NCBI GenBank assembly: GCA_031177685.1
Contig: JAPSGI010000009.1
Span: 121,971 to 185,970 of the forward strand
DNA length: 64,000 nucleotides
Direction of reading: 5' to 3'
From: Solirubrobacteraceae bacterium
GTDB lineage: Bacteria > Actinomycetota > Thermoleophilia > Solirubrobacterales > Solirubrobacteraceae
Notes under the pieces: model-generated
Seen by the model: the letters and a program-made list of their open reading frames with translations, nothing else
Told to the model about the DNA's origin: nothing
The model's database searches: none
Position numbers and translations under genes: made by a program
Shown: piece after piece, positions 1 to 8,042 of the stretch
Layout of the letters: each line of letters starts with the position of its first letter
Numbering within the stretch: position 1 is the first letter of the stretch

Positions 1-281
1 AGCCATTCCAGCGCCTCCTCGCGCGACGCGCACTGCCACAGCCAGAAGCCCGCGACCAGCTCCTTGGCCTCGGTGAACGGGCCGTCGATGACCGTGCGCT
101 CGGCGCCCTCGAAGCGCACCCTCGCGCCCTTGGAGGTCGGCTGCAGGCCCTCGCCGGCCAGCATGACGCCGGCCTTGACGAGCTCCTCGTTGTACCTCGT
201 CATCGCCTCGAGCTCCTCCGTGCTGGGCATCTGACCCGCCTCGGACTCGGGGTTCGCCGGGACCAGGACCATGAAACGCAT
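1..281 (-). CDS. YCII-related (DGPF-type) protein, 3' end cut by window edge
   Basis: Ninety-three codons are visible before the coding region runs off position 1. The protein starts MRFMVLVPANPESEAG, continues with a TRYNEELVKAGVMLAGEGL segment and then IDGPFTEAKELVAGFWLW. This is the layout of YCII-related/DGPF proteins, which often sit beside ECF sigma factors, though none is visible here. The ATG at 281 is preceded by a strong purine-rich site (GAGGAGG, about 7 nt upstream), which fixes the start. The biochemical role of the family is not established. The C-terminal quarter lies outside the window. Confidence 0.8.
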   Translation of the reverse strand, partial: MRFMVLVPANPESEAGQMPSTEELEAMTRYNEELVKAGVMLAGEGLQPTSKGARVRFEGAERTVIDGPFTEAKELVAGFWLWQCASREEALEW

Positions 282-369
282 CGTTGCCTCCTCGTCGGTG
301 ATTGCTTGGTTCTACACCCACGTCGAACGAGGCCGCGCGAAATCGACACGGCGCCGCAAAAGATCTCGC

Positions 370-1557
370 TCAGGACGGGGTGGGTCCCAGCACGCCGCGG
401 AGCCGCAGCGCGGTCTCCAGCTCCGCGCGGCGGTTGACGATGGCGCGCCCGGTTCGCTGCTCGATCGCCGTGAGGCGTTGCGCGACGGTCTGCTCGTGGA
501 TCCCCAGCGACTTCGCGGTCGCGGCGGCGTTGCCGCCGTGACGGAAGTAGGTGGCGAGCGTCTCGCGTAGGCGTCGCGATCGCTCGTCTTCGCCGTCGAT
601 CCCGCGCAGCTCCCGGCCGACGAAACGGCGGGCGGCCGTCTCGTCGTGGCCCGCCAGCGCCTCCAGGGCGACGTCGTCGAAGAAGGTCACGGGCCGGCCC
701 GCCGCCAGGCCGGCCCGCTGGGCTTGGAGGGCGTCGGCGTGCGTCTGGCGAAAGCCCGCGCGGTCGGGGGCGTCGACTCCGATCGCCAGCTGCGCGCCCT
801 CGGGCGGCCGAAAGGCGGCGAGGCCCCGGCGCTGCTCCGCGCTCAGAGGTCGCAGTCCGCCCAGCCAGGACCAGCTCGTCTGCGGCGAGACGTCGATCGA
901 CAGCAGTCGACGACCGAGCGCGTCCGCGAGGGCCCGCGCCACCTCCTGACGCCGCTCGCCCGAGATGACGACGCCCAGGTGGTGGCCGGCGAGGTCGTAG
1001 CCCTCGACGTCGAGCTCGACCTCGTCGCCGGCCAGCAGGTCGTGGATGAGCCGCGCGCGCCGGTGATCGCCGGTGCGCGTCAGCGCCTCGCGCTCGTGGT
1101 TGTAGGACTCGGCGACGTTCTCGGCCGATCGCCGGGAGTACTCGAAGAAGAACCGGGAACCGGCCTCGAGCAGTCGCTGCTGCCTGGCCGGGTCCGGTTC
1201 CGCGCGTTCGACGAGCTCGAACCACGCCTCCCAGGCGACCGCATGACCGCGACGCACGGTGTCCAGAGCGCGATGCAGCGGCGCGCCGAGCTGCGCGGAC
1301 AGCCGTCCGAGCTCGCGGTCCGAGGCGGGCGGCGCTTCGGGCATGCGGCCCCCGGCGGCCAGCGCGCCGAAGCAGTGCTCGAACGCGGCGCGCGACAGCA
1401 GCTCGGCACGCTCGAGGAGTCCGAAGCGAGCGGGTGCCCATTCCGGGATCTCCTCCGAGGTGCGCGCGCTCAGGCGCTTCGCCAGGGTGCCGGAGTCGTC
1501 GCGCAGCTCCCTCGCCAGCGAAGCCACGTCGGCCCGGTCCCGAGGCTCGGTCGCCAT
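370..1557 (-). CDS. PucR/CdaR-type transcriptional regulator
   Basis: A 395-residue protein. The C-terminal 70 residues match the PucR C-terminal helix-turn-helix: ETLATYFRHGGNAAATAKSL, then IHEQTVAQRLTAIEQRTG. The remaining 300 residues look like the N-terminal and GGDEF-like sensor regions seen in actinobacterial members, with no cofactor motif I can name. The family contains DNA-binding regulators of catabolic genes. The gene diverges from the MlaE-like permease at 1679 across a 121-bp gap, so that permease is a candidate target; this is inference. A TATAAC hexamer lies 6 nt before the ATG. Confidence 0.85.
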   Translation of the reverse strand: MATEPRDRADVASLARELRDDSGTLAKRLSARTSEEIPEWAPARFGLLERAELLSRAAFEHCFGALAAGGRMPEAPPASDRELGRLSAQLGAPLHRALDTVRRGHAVAWEAWFELVERAEPDPARQQRLLEAGSRFFFEYSRRSAENVAESYNHEREALTRTGDHRRARLIHDLLAGDEVELDVEGYDLAGHHLGVVISGERRQEVARALADALGRRLLSIDVSPQTSWSWLGGLRPLSAEQRRGLAAFRPPEGAQLAIGVDAPDRAGFRQTHADALQAQRAGLAAGRPVTFFDDVALEALAGHDETAARRFVGRELRGIDGEDERSRRLRETLATYFRHGGNAAATAKSLGIHEQTVAQRLTAIEQRTGRAIVNRRAELETALRLRGVLGPTPS

Positions 1558-1678
1558 GGGCGCGTTATAGCCCCTGGTGTCGGTGCGCGTGCCGTATCGC
1601 CTCGCACTCGTGAGATCTTCGAGCCGGCGGCGCCGAAGACCGTGTCATCTGCGATTGCCGGCCGGTCCCATCTGACCC

Positions 1679-2488
1679 ATGCTCGTCTCGATGGGAGGCT
1701 GGCTCTGGATCCCGCGCAACTGGATCGCCGGGGCCGGGGACATCGCGACGTTCTCGGCACGGGTGCTGCGCGACGTGTACGGCGGGCGCGTCATGCGCTT
1801 CTTCGGCGAGACCCTGCGCCAGGCCGGGATCCTGATCGTCTCCTCCACGCTCGTCATCTGGGGCCTGGTGTTCATCATCGGCCTCCAGTGCGGCATCGAG
1901 GGCGCCTACTTCACCCGTGCCCAGGGGACTCCGGCCTACGCCGGCGTGTTCAGCGCCTGGTGCGACCTGCGCGAGCTGGTCCCCTACGCCTTCGGGTACA
2001 TGATGGCCGCCAAGGTCGGCACCGGCTTCGTGGCCGAGCTGGGCTCGATGCGGATCACCGACGAGATCGACGCGCTCGAGGTGATGGGGATCCCCTCGAT
2101 GGTCTACCTGTGCGCGACGCGGCTGCTGGCCGCCTGGATCGTGCTGCCGTTCATCTACATCGCCGCGGTGGGCGCCGGATTCTTCGCGTCCTACCTCGCG
2201 GTGGTGGTGCAGATCGGCGATGTCTCCTCGGGCGGCTTCTTCCTGATCTTCTGGATGTTCCAGAACCCGCCCGACCTCTTCTACAGCGTCCTCAAGGGCA
2301 TGGCCATGGCGACGGTCATCGTCCTGGTCGGCTGCTACTACGGCTACAACGCGTCGGGCGGGCCGGTGGGCGTGGGGACCGCGACCGCGAAGTCCATGGT
2401 GGTGAACATCGTCCTCGTGCATTTGGTCGGGATGCTTGGCACACAGATCTTCTGGGGGGCGAACCCCCGCGCGCCGATCGGCGGCTGA
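1679..2488 (+). CDS. MlaE/YrbE-family ABC transporter permease
   Basis: A 269-residue membrane protein. The MlaE signature region GTGFVAELGSMRITDEIDAL is followed by EVMGIP, and there are about five hydrophobic segments (near residues 45-70, 105-125, 145-170, 205-225 and 245-262). Family members form the membrane part of MCE lipid transporters, normally paired with a second permease, an ATPase and MCE substrate-binding proteins. None of these partners is next to this gene. The ATG at 1679 has no clear ribosome binding site; a second ATG is at 1691. The family call is firm and the transported substrate is unknown. Confidence 0.85.
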   Translation: MLVSMGGWLWIPRNWIAGAGDIATFSARVLRDVYGGRVMRFFGETLRQAGILIVSSTLVIWGLVFIIGLQCGIEGAYFTRAQGTPAYAGVFSAWCDLRELVPYAFGYMMAAKVGTGFVAELGSMRITDEIDALEVMGIPSMVYLCATRLLAAWIVLPFIYIAAVGAGFFASYLAVVVQIGDVSSGGFFLIFWMFQNPPDLFYSVLKGMAMATVIVLVGCYYGYNASGGPVGVGTATAKSMVVNIVLVHLVGMLGTQIFWGANPRAPIGG

Positions 2489-2538
2489 TCCCGTGGCGGC
2501 GGCGCGGTGGCGTACCGATAGTCGACGCCAACCGGATG

Positions 2539-2544
2539 TAATGT
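2539..2544 (+). promoter_or_regulatory. Possible -10 hexamer TAATGT
   Basis: TAATGT lies 10 nt before the ATG at 2555. No Shine-Dalgarno sequence precedes that ATG, so a leaderless or very short-leader transcript is plausible. Confidence 0.3.
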
Positions 2545-2554
2545 GCCTGACTAA

Positions 2555-3766
2555 ATGCACGGAGGCTTTCCAAAGGGGCCCGACGTTCTCGTCTCGATCG
2601 AGCACGACCTGGGCGTGGCGGCTCTCTGCCGGGCACCGGGCGGAGACCTCTGGGTCACCGCGGATCTGGACCGGATGCCCGGACCCGAGCCGGATCTCGA
2701 CGCCCCAAGGCTCGATGGCGAGCTGGCGGTCTGCGACGAGCTGCACGCGATCGTCGCCGAGGGTGGGGTCCTCCCGCCCGGGGCCAGCTCGGCGCACGTG
2801 CGCGACGTGTTCGGCGAATACCACGCCGCGACATTGGCTGCGGGCGTGTGGCTCGCGGTGCTGCCGCGCGGGGCGCGGTTCCGGGCCGCCCCGATGCTGT
2901 TCCGAGACGGCGGCGGATCGGTCGTCCGCCAGCCGCAGCCCGAGGGCGCCACGCGGCGGCCGCTCGACGCGGCGGGCGAGAGGTGTCCGGCGTGCGACGG
3001 GGACGAGTGGGAGCTGGTCGTGCGGCCGCGGAGCAGGCTCTGGGTCCCGACCGAGTTGACCGTCTGCCGCAACTGTGGATACGGCGTCTTTGCCTCCCCT
3101 CCACCGGCATGTATCCCCGACGAGCTACCGGCTGCGCCGCCGTGGCTGCGCCGTGCCGGGAGTCTTGCGGGAAGGGCTGCGACCGCCCTGATGGAGGTCT
3201 GGATGCTGCGCACCCTGCGCGCCGCCGATTTCCCGCTGTACGGGCTGAGCGCCCGATGGGAGGGGCCTCGCTTCCTGGCCTCAAGCGGCGGAGAGATCCT
3301 GAAGACGAGCACCTTCGAACTCGCCCACGGCGACCCGGCGGCAGACCGCGGTCCCTTGGTGCTGGTCGAGACGACCAACGGGGACATGTCCGAACCCGAA
3401 TGGCTGCCGCCGCCGCTGCACGCGGAGGAGACCCTCTTCCAGACGCTGGACGATTGGGAGCCCGCGGCTCATGCCGGCGGGATGTCGGCCGACCACGCCG
3501 AGGGGCTGCGACTCGTCCTCGCCGACGAGGAACGCGACCGCACGCTCGCCCGGCGCGTGCTCTCGGCTTCGCGGCGAAACCGCGCCATCCCGGTGGACGG
3601 TAATCCGGTCGAGTTCTCCGAGCTGCAGGACACCGACGTGTCGGTCGCCGCCGCCCGCATCGGCGAGGTCGACGTGTCAATCGTCTGCCGCGACGTCGAG
3701 GTCGGCACGATCGAGCTCACCCGCGTCGAGGACGTCTCGGCCTACCGCGTCACTCACGACGACTGA
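2555..3766 (+). CDS. Unrecognised 403-residue protein with central zinc ribbon
   Basis: I do not recognise this family. The visible landmark is a four-cysteine ribbon at residues 144-174 (C144-x2-C147 ... C171-x2-C174, with CPAC and CRNCGYG). The N-terminal 140 residues carry no motif I can name. A region near residues 245-300 (SSGGEILKTSTFELAHGD) resembles neither an enzyme core nor a membrane segment. No signal peptide or transmembrane helix is seen, so the protein is probably cytoplasmic. The start lacks a ribosome binding site and depends on a possible leaderless promoter. The gene stands alone between the MlaE-like permease and the DUF2188 gene. Confidence 0.7.
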   Translation: MHGGFPKGPDVLVSIEHDLGVAALCRAPGGDLWVTADLDRMPGPEPDLDAPRLDGELAVCDELHAIVAEGGVLPPGASSAHVRDVFGEYHAATLAAGVWLAVLPRGARFRAAPMLFRDGGGSVVRQPQPEGATRRPLDAAGERCPACDGDEWELVVRPRSRLWVPTELTVCRNCGYGVFASPPPACIPDELPAAPPWLRRAGSLAGRAATALMEVWMLRTLRAADFPLYGLSARWEGPRFLASSGGEILKTSTFELAHGDPAADRGPLVLVETTNGDMSEPEWLPPPLHAEETLFQTLDDWEPAAHAGGMSADHAEGLRLVLADEERDRTLARRVLSASRRNRAIPVDGNPVEFSELQDTDVSVAAARIGEVDVSIVCRDVEVGTIELTRVEDVSAYRVTHDD

Positions 3767-3869
3767 ACCTCGGGACGCGGACGCGAGCTCGGTGAAGCCG
3801 ACGTGGCCCCCCTGCGTGGGCGCTCGTCGCGCGGGGTAAGCGCAAACGAGGCGAACGAAGGAGGCTCAG

Positions 3870-4109
3870 ATGCCTGATGTCCACGTGATTCCCGCGCCTG
3901 ACGGCGGCTGGTCGGTGAAGGTCGAGGAGGGAGACCGCGCGATGCGCCATGCCGACACCAAGGAAGAGGCGGAGCGCATCGCCAAGGAGCAGCTGAGCTC
4001 CTGGCCCGAGGGCGGCGAGGTCGTGATCCACAACGAGGACGGGCGCATCCGCGACACGGACACGATCGGCAACGCGAACGAGGGACCGGACAAGGACCAG
4101 GTCCACTAG
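3870..4109 (+). CDS. DUF2188 small protein
   Basis: A 79-residue protein. It begins MPDVHVIPAPDGGWSVKVEE, then has a residue run of the form AMRHADTKEEAERIAKEQL and an IHNEDGRI core. This matches the DUF2188 pattern: VxPxxDGWxV followed by a helix and a short C-terminal strand. Function is unknown; the fold is thought to be a small beta-alpha-beta unit. A textbook AAGGAGG site sits 6-7 nt before the ATG, in contrast to most other starts in this window. The C-terminal 15 residues are hydrophilic and probably disordered. Confidence 0.85.
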   Translation: MPDVHVIPAPDGGWSVKVEEGDRAMRHADTKEEAERIAKEQLSSWPEGGEVVIHNEDGRIRDTDTIGNANEGPDKDQVH

Positions 4110-4122
4110 CCACTCCGCGCGC

Positions 4123-5097
4123 GTGACGCGAAAGCTTCCTGACAGGACGCTTTCGTTACCCACACCCGTGGTGCAGGCCGGGATGGGCGGGGGTCTCGCT
4201 TCGCACGAACTCGCCGCCGCGGTGTCCGAGGCGGGTGGGCTGGGGACGATCGGGATCCTGGCCCCCGATTCGCTGCGCGCCGAGCTGGATGAGGCGCGGC
4301 GGCTGACCTCGCGGCCCCTTGCGATCAACCTGATCGTGCCGTTCGCGCGGCGCGGCCACTGGCGCGTGGCGGCCAGGGCCGACGTGCTGGTCACGCACTG
4401 GGAAATGCGGCCGCGGCGGCGCGCGCCGAACGTGTGGGTGCACACCGTCGGCTCGGCGCAGGAGGCGCGGGCCGCGGTGGCGGCAGGGGCCGACGCCGTG
4501 ATCGCCCAGGGCATCGAGTCGGGCGGGCACGTGCGCGGAACCGTGCCGGCGCTGGACCTCCTGGAGCGCGTGCGCGCCGCGGTGCCGCCCGGCTACCCGG
4601 TCCTTCTCGCGGGCGGGATCGCCGAGGCAGCGGACGTGCGCGCGGCTCTCGACGCGGGCGCCGTCGCGGCGGTCGCGGGCACGCGCTTCCTGGCCAGCGA
4701 GGAGAGCCGGGCGCATCCCGCCTACAAGCGGCGGCTGCTGGAGGCGGACGAGACCGTGCTGACCGAGCTGTTCGGGCTCGCGTGGCCGCGGGCGCCCCAC
4801 CGCGTGATCCCCAACCGAGCCACGCGGCGCTGGCTGCGCGAGGACCCGCGGGGACCGGCGGCGATCCGGGCGCTGCACACGGCCCTTTCCCCCGCCGCCC
4901 GCCGGACGCCGCTCGCCGTCCAGCGCAAGCTCGCGGCGCGTGCGCGCGCCGGGCCGCTCGACCTCGCGCCGCCCGCGCCGACCGACGCCATGCCGGCCGC
5001 GACGATCGAGACGCACCCGCTGTACGCGGGCCAGACCGCCGCGCGCATCCACGACGTGCGGCCGGCCGCGGAGCTGGTCCGCGCGCTCGCGCCTTAA
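4123..5097 (+). CDS. Nitronate monooxygenase-family FMN enzyme
   Basis: A 324-residue TIM-barrel flavoprotein of the nitronate monooxygenase (2-nitropropane dioxygenase) family. Seen motifs are PVVQAGMGGGLASHELAAAV near the N terminus, the FMN-contacting segment IAQGIESGGHVRGT, and a phosphate-binding end AGGIAEAADVRAALDAGA followed by GTRFLAS. The family oxidises alkyl nitronates, but many members have other or unknown substrates, so the exact reaction is not assigned. GTG start at 4123, 13 nt after the DUF2188 stop, so the two genes may share a transcript. Confidence 0.85.
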   Translation: MTRKLPDRTLSLPTPVVQAGMGGGLASHELAAAVSEAGGLGTIGILAPDSLRAELDEARRLTSRPLAINLIVPFARRGHWRVAARADVLVTHWEMRPRRRAPNVWVHTVGSAQEARAAVAAGADAVIAQGIESGGHVRGTVPALDLLERVRAAVPPGYPVLLAGGIAEAADVRAALDAGAVAAVAGTRFLASEESRAHPAYKRRLLEADETVLTELFGLAWPRAPHRVIPNRATRRWLREDPRGPAAIRALHTALSPAARRTPLAVQRKLAARARAGPLDLAPPAPTDAMPAATIETHPLYAGQTAARIHDVRPAAELVRALAP

Positions 5098-5131
5098 CCG
5101 GCCGTTCACCGCGTCTGCCAGCCTGCCGCCC

Positions 5132-5968
5132 ATGCATGCGGCGATTCGCAAGTGGCGTGCCCCGGCGGCCGTACTGGCGGGCCTCACGCTCGGCATCGCC
5201 GCATGCGGGGCCGACGAGGACCCGTTCGCCGGCTTCCAGACGACACCGGTGACCGCTCCGCCCGCGCCGCAGTCGGTGCCCTCCGTGCCGGCGGCCCCGC
5301 CCGAGCGGCCGGTCAACAAGCGCCGCCCGCGCCCGCGCAAGCCCCTCCCCCGCGCCGGCGTGTCGCCCGATCCCCTGCCGGCGGCGACGGCGGTCCCGCC
5401 CGCGCCGGACGCGGGCGACCAGCGCCTGCCGCCCGACTGCTGCTCGGAGCCGCGCCGCGGCCGGCGCATCGACGCGATCGTCCTGCACACGACCGAGAGC
5501 GCCGACGCGCCCGGCTTCGGCGACCTGGCGCGGCTGGCGCGCTATTTCGTGCGCGTGCGCAAGTCCTCGCACGTCGCCAACGACGGGCAGGGCTACTCCA
5601 GCCGCATGGTGGACGACGACCGCAGCGCCTACCACTCCAGCTACTGGAACATCGCGACGCTGGGCCTCGAGCAGGTCGGCTACTCGGCCTTCGGCGACGA
5701 GGCGTGGCTGGCCCGCCCGGTGCAGCTAGAGAGCACGGCGCGCTGGATCGCGCACTGGGCGGCCCGCCACCGCATCCCGATCCGCCGCTGCGAGGTCGCG
5801 GGCCTGCGCTACAACCGCAACCGTCGCGTAGTCGCCGGCGTGCTGACCCGGCGCGGCGTGTGCAGCCACGCCCAGCTGGACCCGCGCAACCGCGACGACC
5901 CCGGCACCGGCTACCCGTGGGAAGCCGTGCTGCGCCGCGCCCGGACCATCGTCGCGGACGCGAGCTAG
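5132..5968 (+). CDS. Lipoprotein N-acetylmuramoyl-L-alanine amidase (amidase_2/PGRP)
   Basis: A 278-residue predicted lipoprotein. The signal segment ends in the lipobox LGIAAC (Cys25), followed by a 60-residue Pro/Ala/Arg-rich linker. The catalytic domain starts near residue 105. It carries zinc-ligand-like histidines in IVLHTTES, SAYHSSYWN and RRGVCSHAQLDP, the pattern of amidase_2/peptidoglycan-recognition enzymes that cut the MurNAc-L-Ala bond. It probably acts outside the membrane on cell wall. Start chosen at the ATG just before the charged n-region (MHAAIRKWR). The stop overlaps the convergent HD gene by 4 nt at CTAG. Confidence 0.85.
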   Translation: MHAAIRKWRAPAAVLAGLTLGIAACGADEDPFAGFQTTPVTAPPAPQSVPSVPAAPPERPVNKRRPRPRKPLPRAGVSPDPLPAATAVPPAPDAGDQRLPPDCCSEPRRGRRIDAIVLHTTESADAPGFGDLARLARYFVRVRKSSHVANDGQGYSSRMVDDDRSAYHSSYWNIATLGLEQVGYSAFGDEAWLARPVQLESTARWIAHWAARHRIPIRRCEVAGLRYNRNRRVVAGVLTRRGVCSHAQLDPRNRDDPGTGYPWEAVLRRARTIVADAS

Positions 5969-6525
5969 CCCCGGCGGGGCCGCACGATCCGCGGGAGCGT
6001 CGCGGGGCGCTCGCGGGCCATGCGGCCGATCTCCCGCGCGAGCATGCCGTACAGGCCATCCCGCGGCACCTCGGCGAACAGGGACCGCAGCCACGGCCGA
6101 TCCAGCCCGAAGCGGACCAGCCCGCCACTCACGTCGACCAGGTCGGCGCGCCGGATCAGCTCGACCTCGGCGCCCAGCCGCCACAGCGCCCGCGGCGCGT
6201 GGTGCAGCTCGATCGCGTCGAGGCAGAGCCGCAGCCGCTCGGGCTCCCAGTCGAACGGCGCGAGGACCCGCTCGCCCAGCCGCCGGCCGTCCACGACGTA
6301 CACGTCCCCCGTCGCGGCCGCCGGGAACAGGCCGGCGTCGTGCACGAACGCCGCGCACAGCAGCACCTCGCGGTCCGGCCGATCGGGCAGGTCCGCCCCC
6401 ATCCGCTCGGCGATCCGGAACACCCGCACGCAGTGGCGCTCCATGGGATCGCGGTGGCGGTCCGCGGACGCGAGCAGGGCCTCGCGGCACGCGCGCTCGG
6501 CGTCCGTCCGCACCAAGTCGACCAT
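5965..6525 (-). CDS. HD-domain phosphohydrolase-like protein
   Basis: A 186-residue protein with the HD metal-site pattern: MERHCVRVFRIAERMG (His31), then CAAFVHDAG (His62-Asp63) and later LCLDAIELHHAPRAL. HD proteins are usually nucleotide or cyclic-nucleotide phosphohydrolases; the substrate here is unknown. The start ATG overlaps the stop of the deacetylase-like gene by one base (TGATG), so translation is likely coupled. It is the last gene of a minus-strand unit running down from the RNase HI gene. Confidence 0.8.
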   Translation of the reverse strand: MVDLVRTDAERACREALLASADRHRDPMERHCVRVFRIAERMGADLPDRPDREVLLCAAFVHDAGLFPAAATGDVYVVDGRRLGERVLAPFDWEPERLRLCLDAIELHHAPRALWRLGAEVELIRRADLVDVSGGLVRFGLDRPWLRSLFAEVPRDGLYGMLAREIGRMARERPATLPRIVRPRRG

Positions 6526-7409
6526 CAGCCGGCCACCGCCGCCAGCTTGCGCGCCAGGCCCTCGGCGCCGTCGCCGTTGCGGATCGGGATGCGGTCCAGC
6601 TCGAACGGCGGCTCGTCGGGGGACGCCAGTCCCTCCTCCAGCGTCAGCGCGCCGAGGAAGCCGGCGGACTCGGCGGCGGTGGCGGCGGTCGGGTCGAAGC
6701 GCCCGCCGGGATACGACATGAACTCCACACGCCGCCCGAACTCGCGCTGCAGGCGCCGCCGCGCGCCGGGCACGTCGCCGTCGTCGGACGGCTGCGCCCC
6801 AAGCTCCCAGCCGGCCCCGATCAGGCCCTTGACCTCCGAGACCGGGAAGTCGGCCTCCGTCTGCGCCGGATCGAGGAAAAGCGTCCCGGGGAACTGGCGC
6901 TCGCGCATGACCGGCAGCGCGTTCGCGTACACCGAGTGGTAGCCGGTGTCGAACGAGATCACGATCGGCTTGGACGGCAGGACGCCACCTTCCTTCCACG
7001 CCGCCCACACCTGGCGCATCGTGACCGCGTGGTAGCCGTTGTCGGCCAGGTGGGTCATCTGCGCCTCGAACTCGTCCGGGGGCACCCAGATCGAGGGATC
7101 GGCGGTGTCCGCGCGGGGCTCGTTGATCACGTCGTAGACCAGGACCGCCACCGCCTCGTCGGGCGCCTTGTGCGCTCCGGGCGCATTCGCCGGCACCGAC
7201 GGCTGGGCCGGCAGCGCGGGGCGCCGCCGCGCGGGCCGGCGCTCGGCGCGCTCCGTGGTCGCCGTCGTCGCGCCCACGCGCCGGTCGCCGTTGCCGTCGC
7301 CGCCCCCGGACACCGCGGTGACGATCGCCACCACGAACAGCACGAAGCCCGTCACGAGGGCCGAGACGGCGACGGTGCGGGCGTGACGCGACGGAGACGG
7401 ATCGCTCAT
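6525..7409 (-). CDS. Membrane-anchored NodB-fold protein, catalytic site degenerate
   Basis: A 294-residue protein. An N-terminal transmembrane helix lies near residues 13-33, then a Thr/Arg/Ala/Pro-rich linker, then a polysaccharide-deacetylase (NodB) fold from about residue 85. Motif 1 reads ISFDTGYHS (residues 151-159) instead of the usual TFDDGY. Motif 2 reads WELGAQPSDD (201-210) where active enzymes have His-x3-4-His. Motif 3 YPGGRFD is kept. With the second Asp and both metal-binding His lost, deacetylase activity is unlikely, and a carbohydrate-binding or structural role is possible. It overlaps both neighbours by 1-4 nt. Confidence 0.8.
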   Translation of the reverse strand: MSDPSPSRHARTVAVSALVTGFVLFVVAIVTAVSGGGDGNGDRRVGATTATTERAERRPARRRPALPAQPSVPANAPGAHKAPDEAVAVLVYDVINEPRADTADPSIWVPPDEFEAQMTHLADNGYHAVTMRQVWAAWKEGGVLPSKPIVISFDTGYHSVYANALPVMRERQFPGTLFLDPAQTEADFPVSEVKGLIGAGWELGAQPSDDGDVPGARRRLQREFGRRVEFMSYPGGRFDPTAATAAESAGFLGALTLEEGLASPDEPPFELDRIPIRNGDGAEGLARKLAAVAG

Positions 7410-7804
7410 GCGGCATCGAGGGCCTCGTTGACCAGCGCGTCGGCCCGGGCGTTGCGCGCCCGCGGCACGGAGCGCACGCTCCAGCGGTCGAACTCGGCCA
7501 GCTGCGCGCGCGCCTGCGCGTGCAGCGGCCGCAGGCCGGCGTGCTTGACCTTGTACTGGCCGCTCAGCTGGCGCGCCACGAGCTCGGAGTCGTTGACGAC
7601 CTCGACCTCGGTCGCGCCCAGCGCGCGGGCGCGCTGGAGCCCCAGCAGCAGCGCCCGGTACTCCGCCACGTTGTTCGTCGTCTCGCCGATGCGCGCGCTC
7701 GCCTCGTCCAGGACGTCGCCGTCGGGCGTGGAGACGACCGCGCCGATGGCGGCCGGGCCGGGGTTCCCCCGCGCCCCGCCGTCCACGTGGACGACGACCT
7801 TCAT
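7406..7804 (-). CDS. Ribonuclease HI-type protein
   Basis: A 132-residue single-domain RNase H. All four acidic positions are present: Asp8 in HVDGGARGNPGPA, Glu48 in NNVAEYRAL, Asp72 in VVNDSELV and Asp122 in NARADALVNEAL. The family cuts the RNA strand of RNA-DNA hybrids. The lack of any extra domain distinguishes it from the actinobacterial RNase HI-phosphatase fusions. Its stop overlaps the start of the next gene as ATGA. A purine-rich AGGGAG precedes the ATG. A separate RNase HII gene lies at 24465. Confidence 0.9.
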   Translation of the reverse strand: MKVVVHVDGGARGNPGPAAIGAVVSTPDGDVLDEASARIGETTNNVAEYRALLLGLQRARALGATEVEVVNDSELVARQLSGQYKVKHAGLRPLHAQARAQLAEFDRWSVRSVPRARNARADALVNEALDAA

Positions 7805-7808
7805 CTCC

Positions 7809-8021
7809 CTAGGGTTCCAGCTTGGGGAATTCGCCGGGGACGCGGGGGCGCCGGCGGTCGCGGCGCTCGCGGGCTCCGCCGCCCTCGCGCGGGCCGGAGC
7901 CCCGCCGCTGGGCGTGGCGGCGGTCGACGATGACCTCGACGTTGGGGTCGTCCTCGTAGTACGCCTTGAGCTTGTCGTACAGCTCGTCCGCCAGCTCTTG
8001 CGGGACGACGCAGTAGATCAT
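7809..8021 (-). CDS. Small unrecognised protein with Arg-rich tail
   Basis: A 70-residue protein. The first 33 residues are a compact domain (MIYCVVPQELADELYDKLKA then YYEDDPNVEVIVDRR), and the rest is an Arg/Gly/Pro-rich tail likely to be disordered and possibly nucleic-acid binding. I do not recognise a named family. The gene lies 4 nt upstream of the RNase HI gene and on its strand, which suggests a common transcript. A TAGGAT hexamer is 10 nt before its ATG. Confidence 0.65.
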   Translation of the reverse strand: MIYCVVPQELADELYDKLKAYYEDDPNVEVIVDRRHAQRRGSGPREGGGARERRDRRRPRVPGEFPKLEP

Positions 8022-8031
8022 GGCGCGGCCG

Positions 8032-8037
8032 ATCCTA
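8032..8037 (-). promoter_or_regulatory. Possible -10 hexamer TAGGAT
   Basis: TAGGAT lies 10 nt before the ATG at 8021, with no ribosome binding site between; part of the recurring TAnnnT-start pattern. Confidence 0.35.
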
Positions 8038-8042
8038 GTCGA

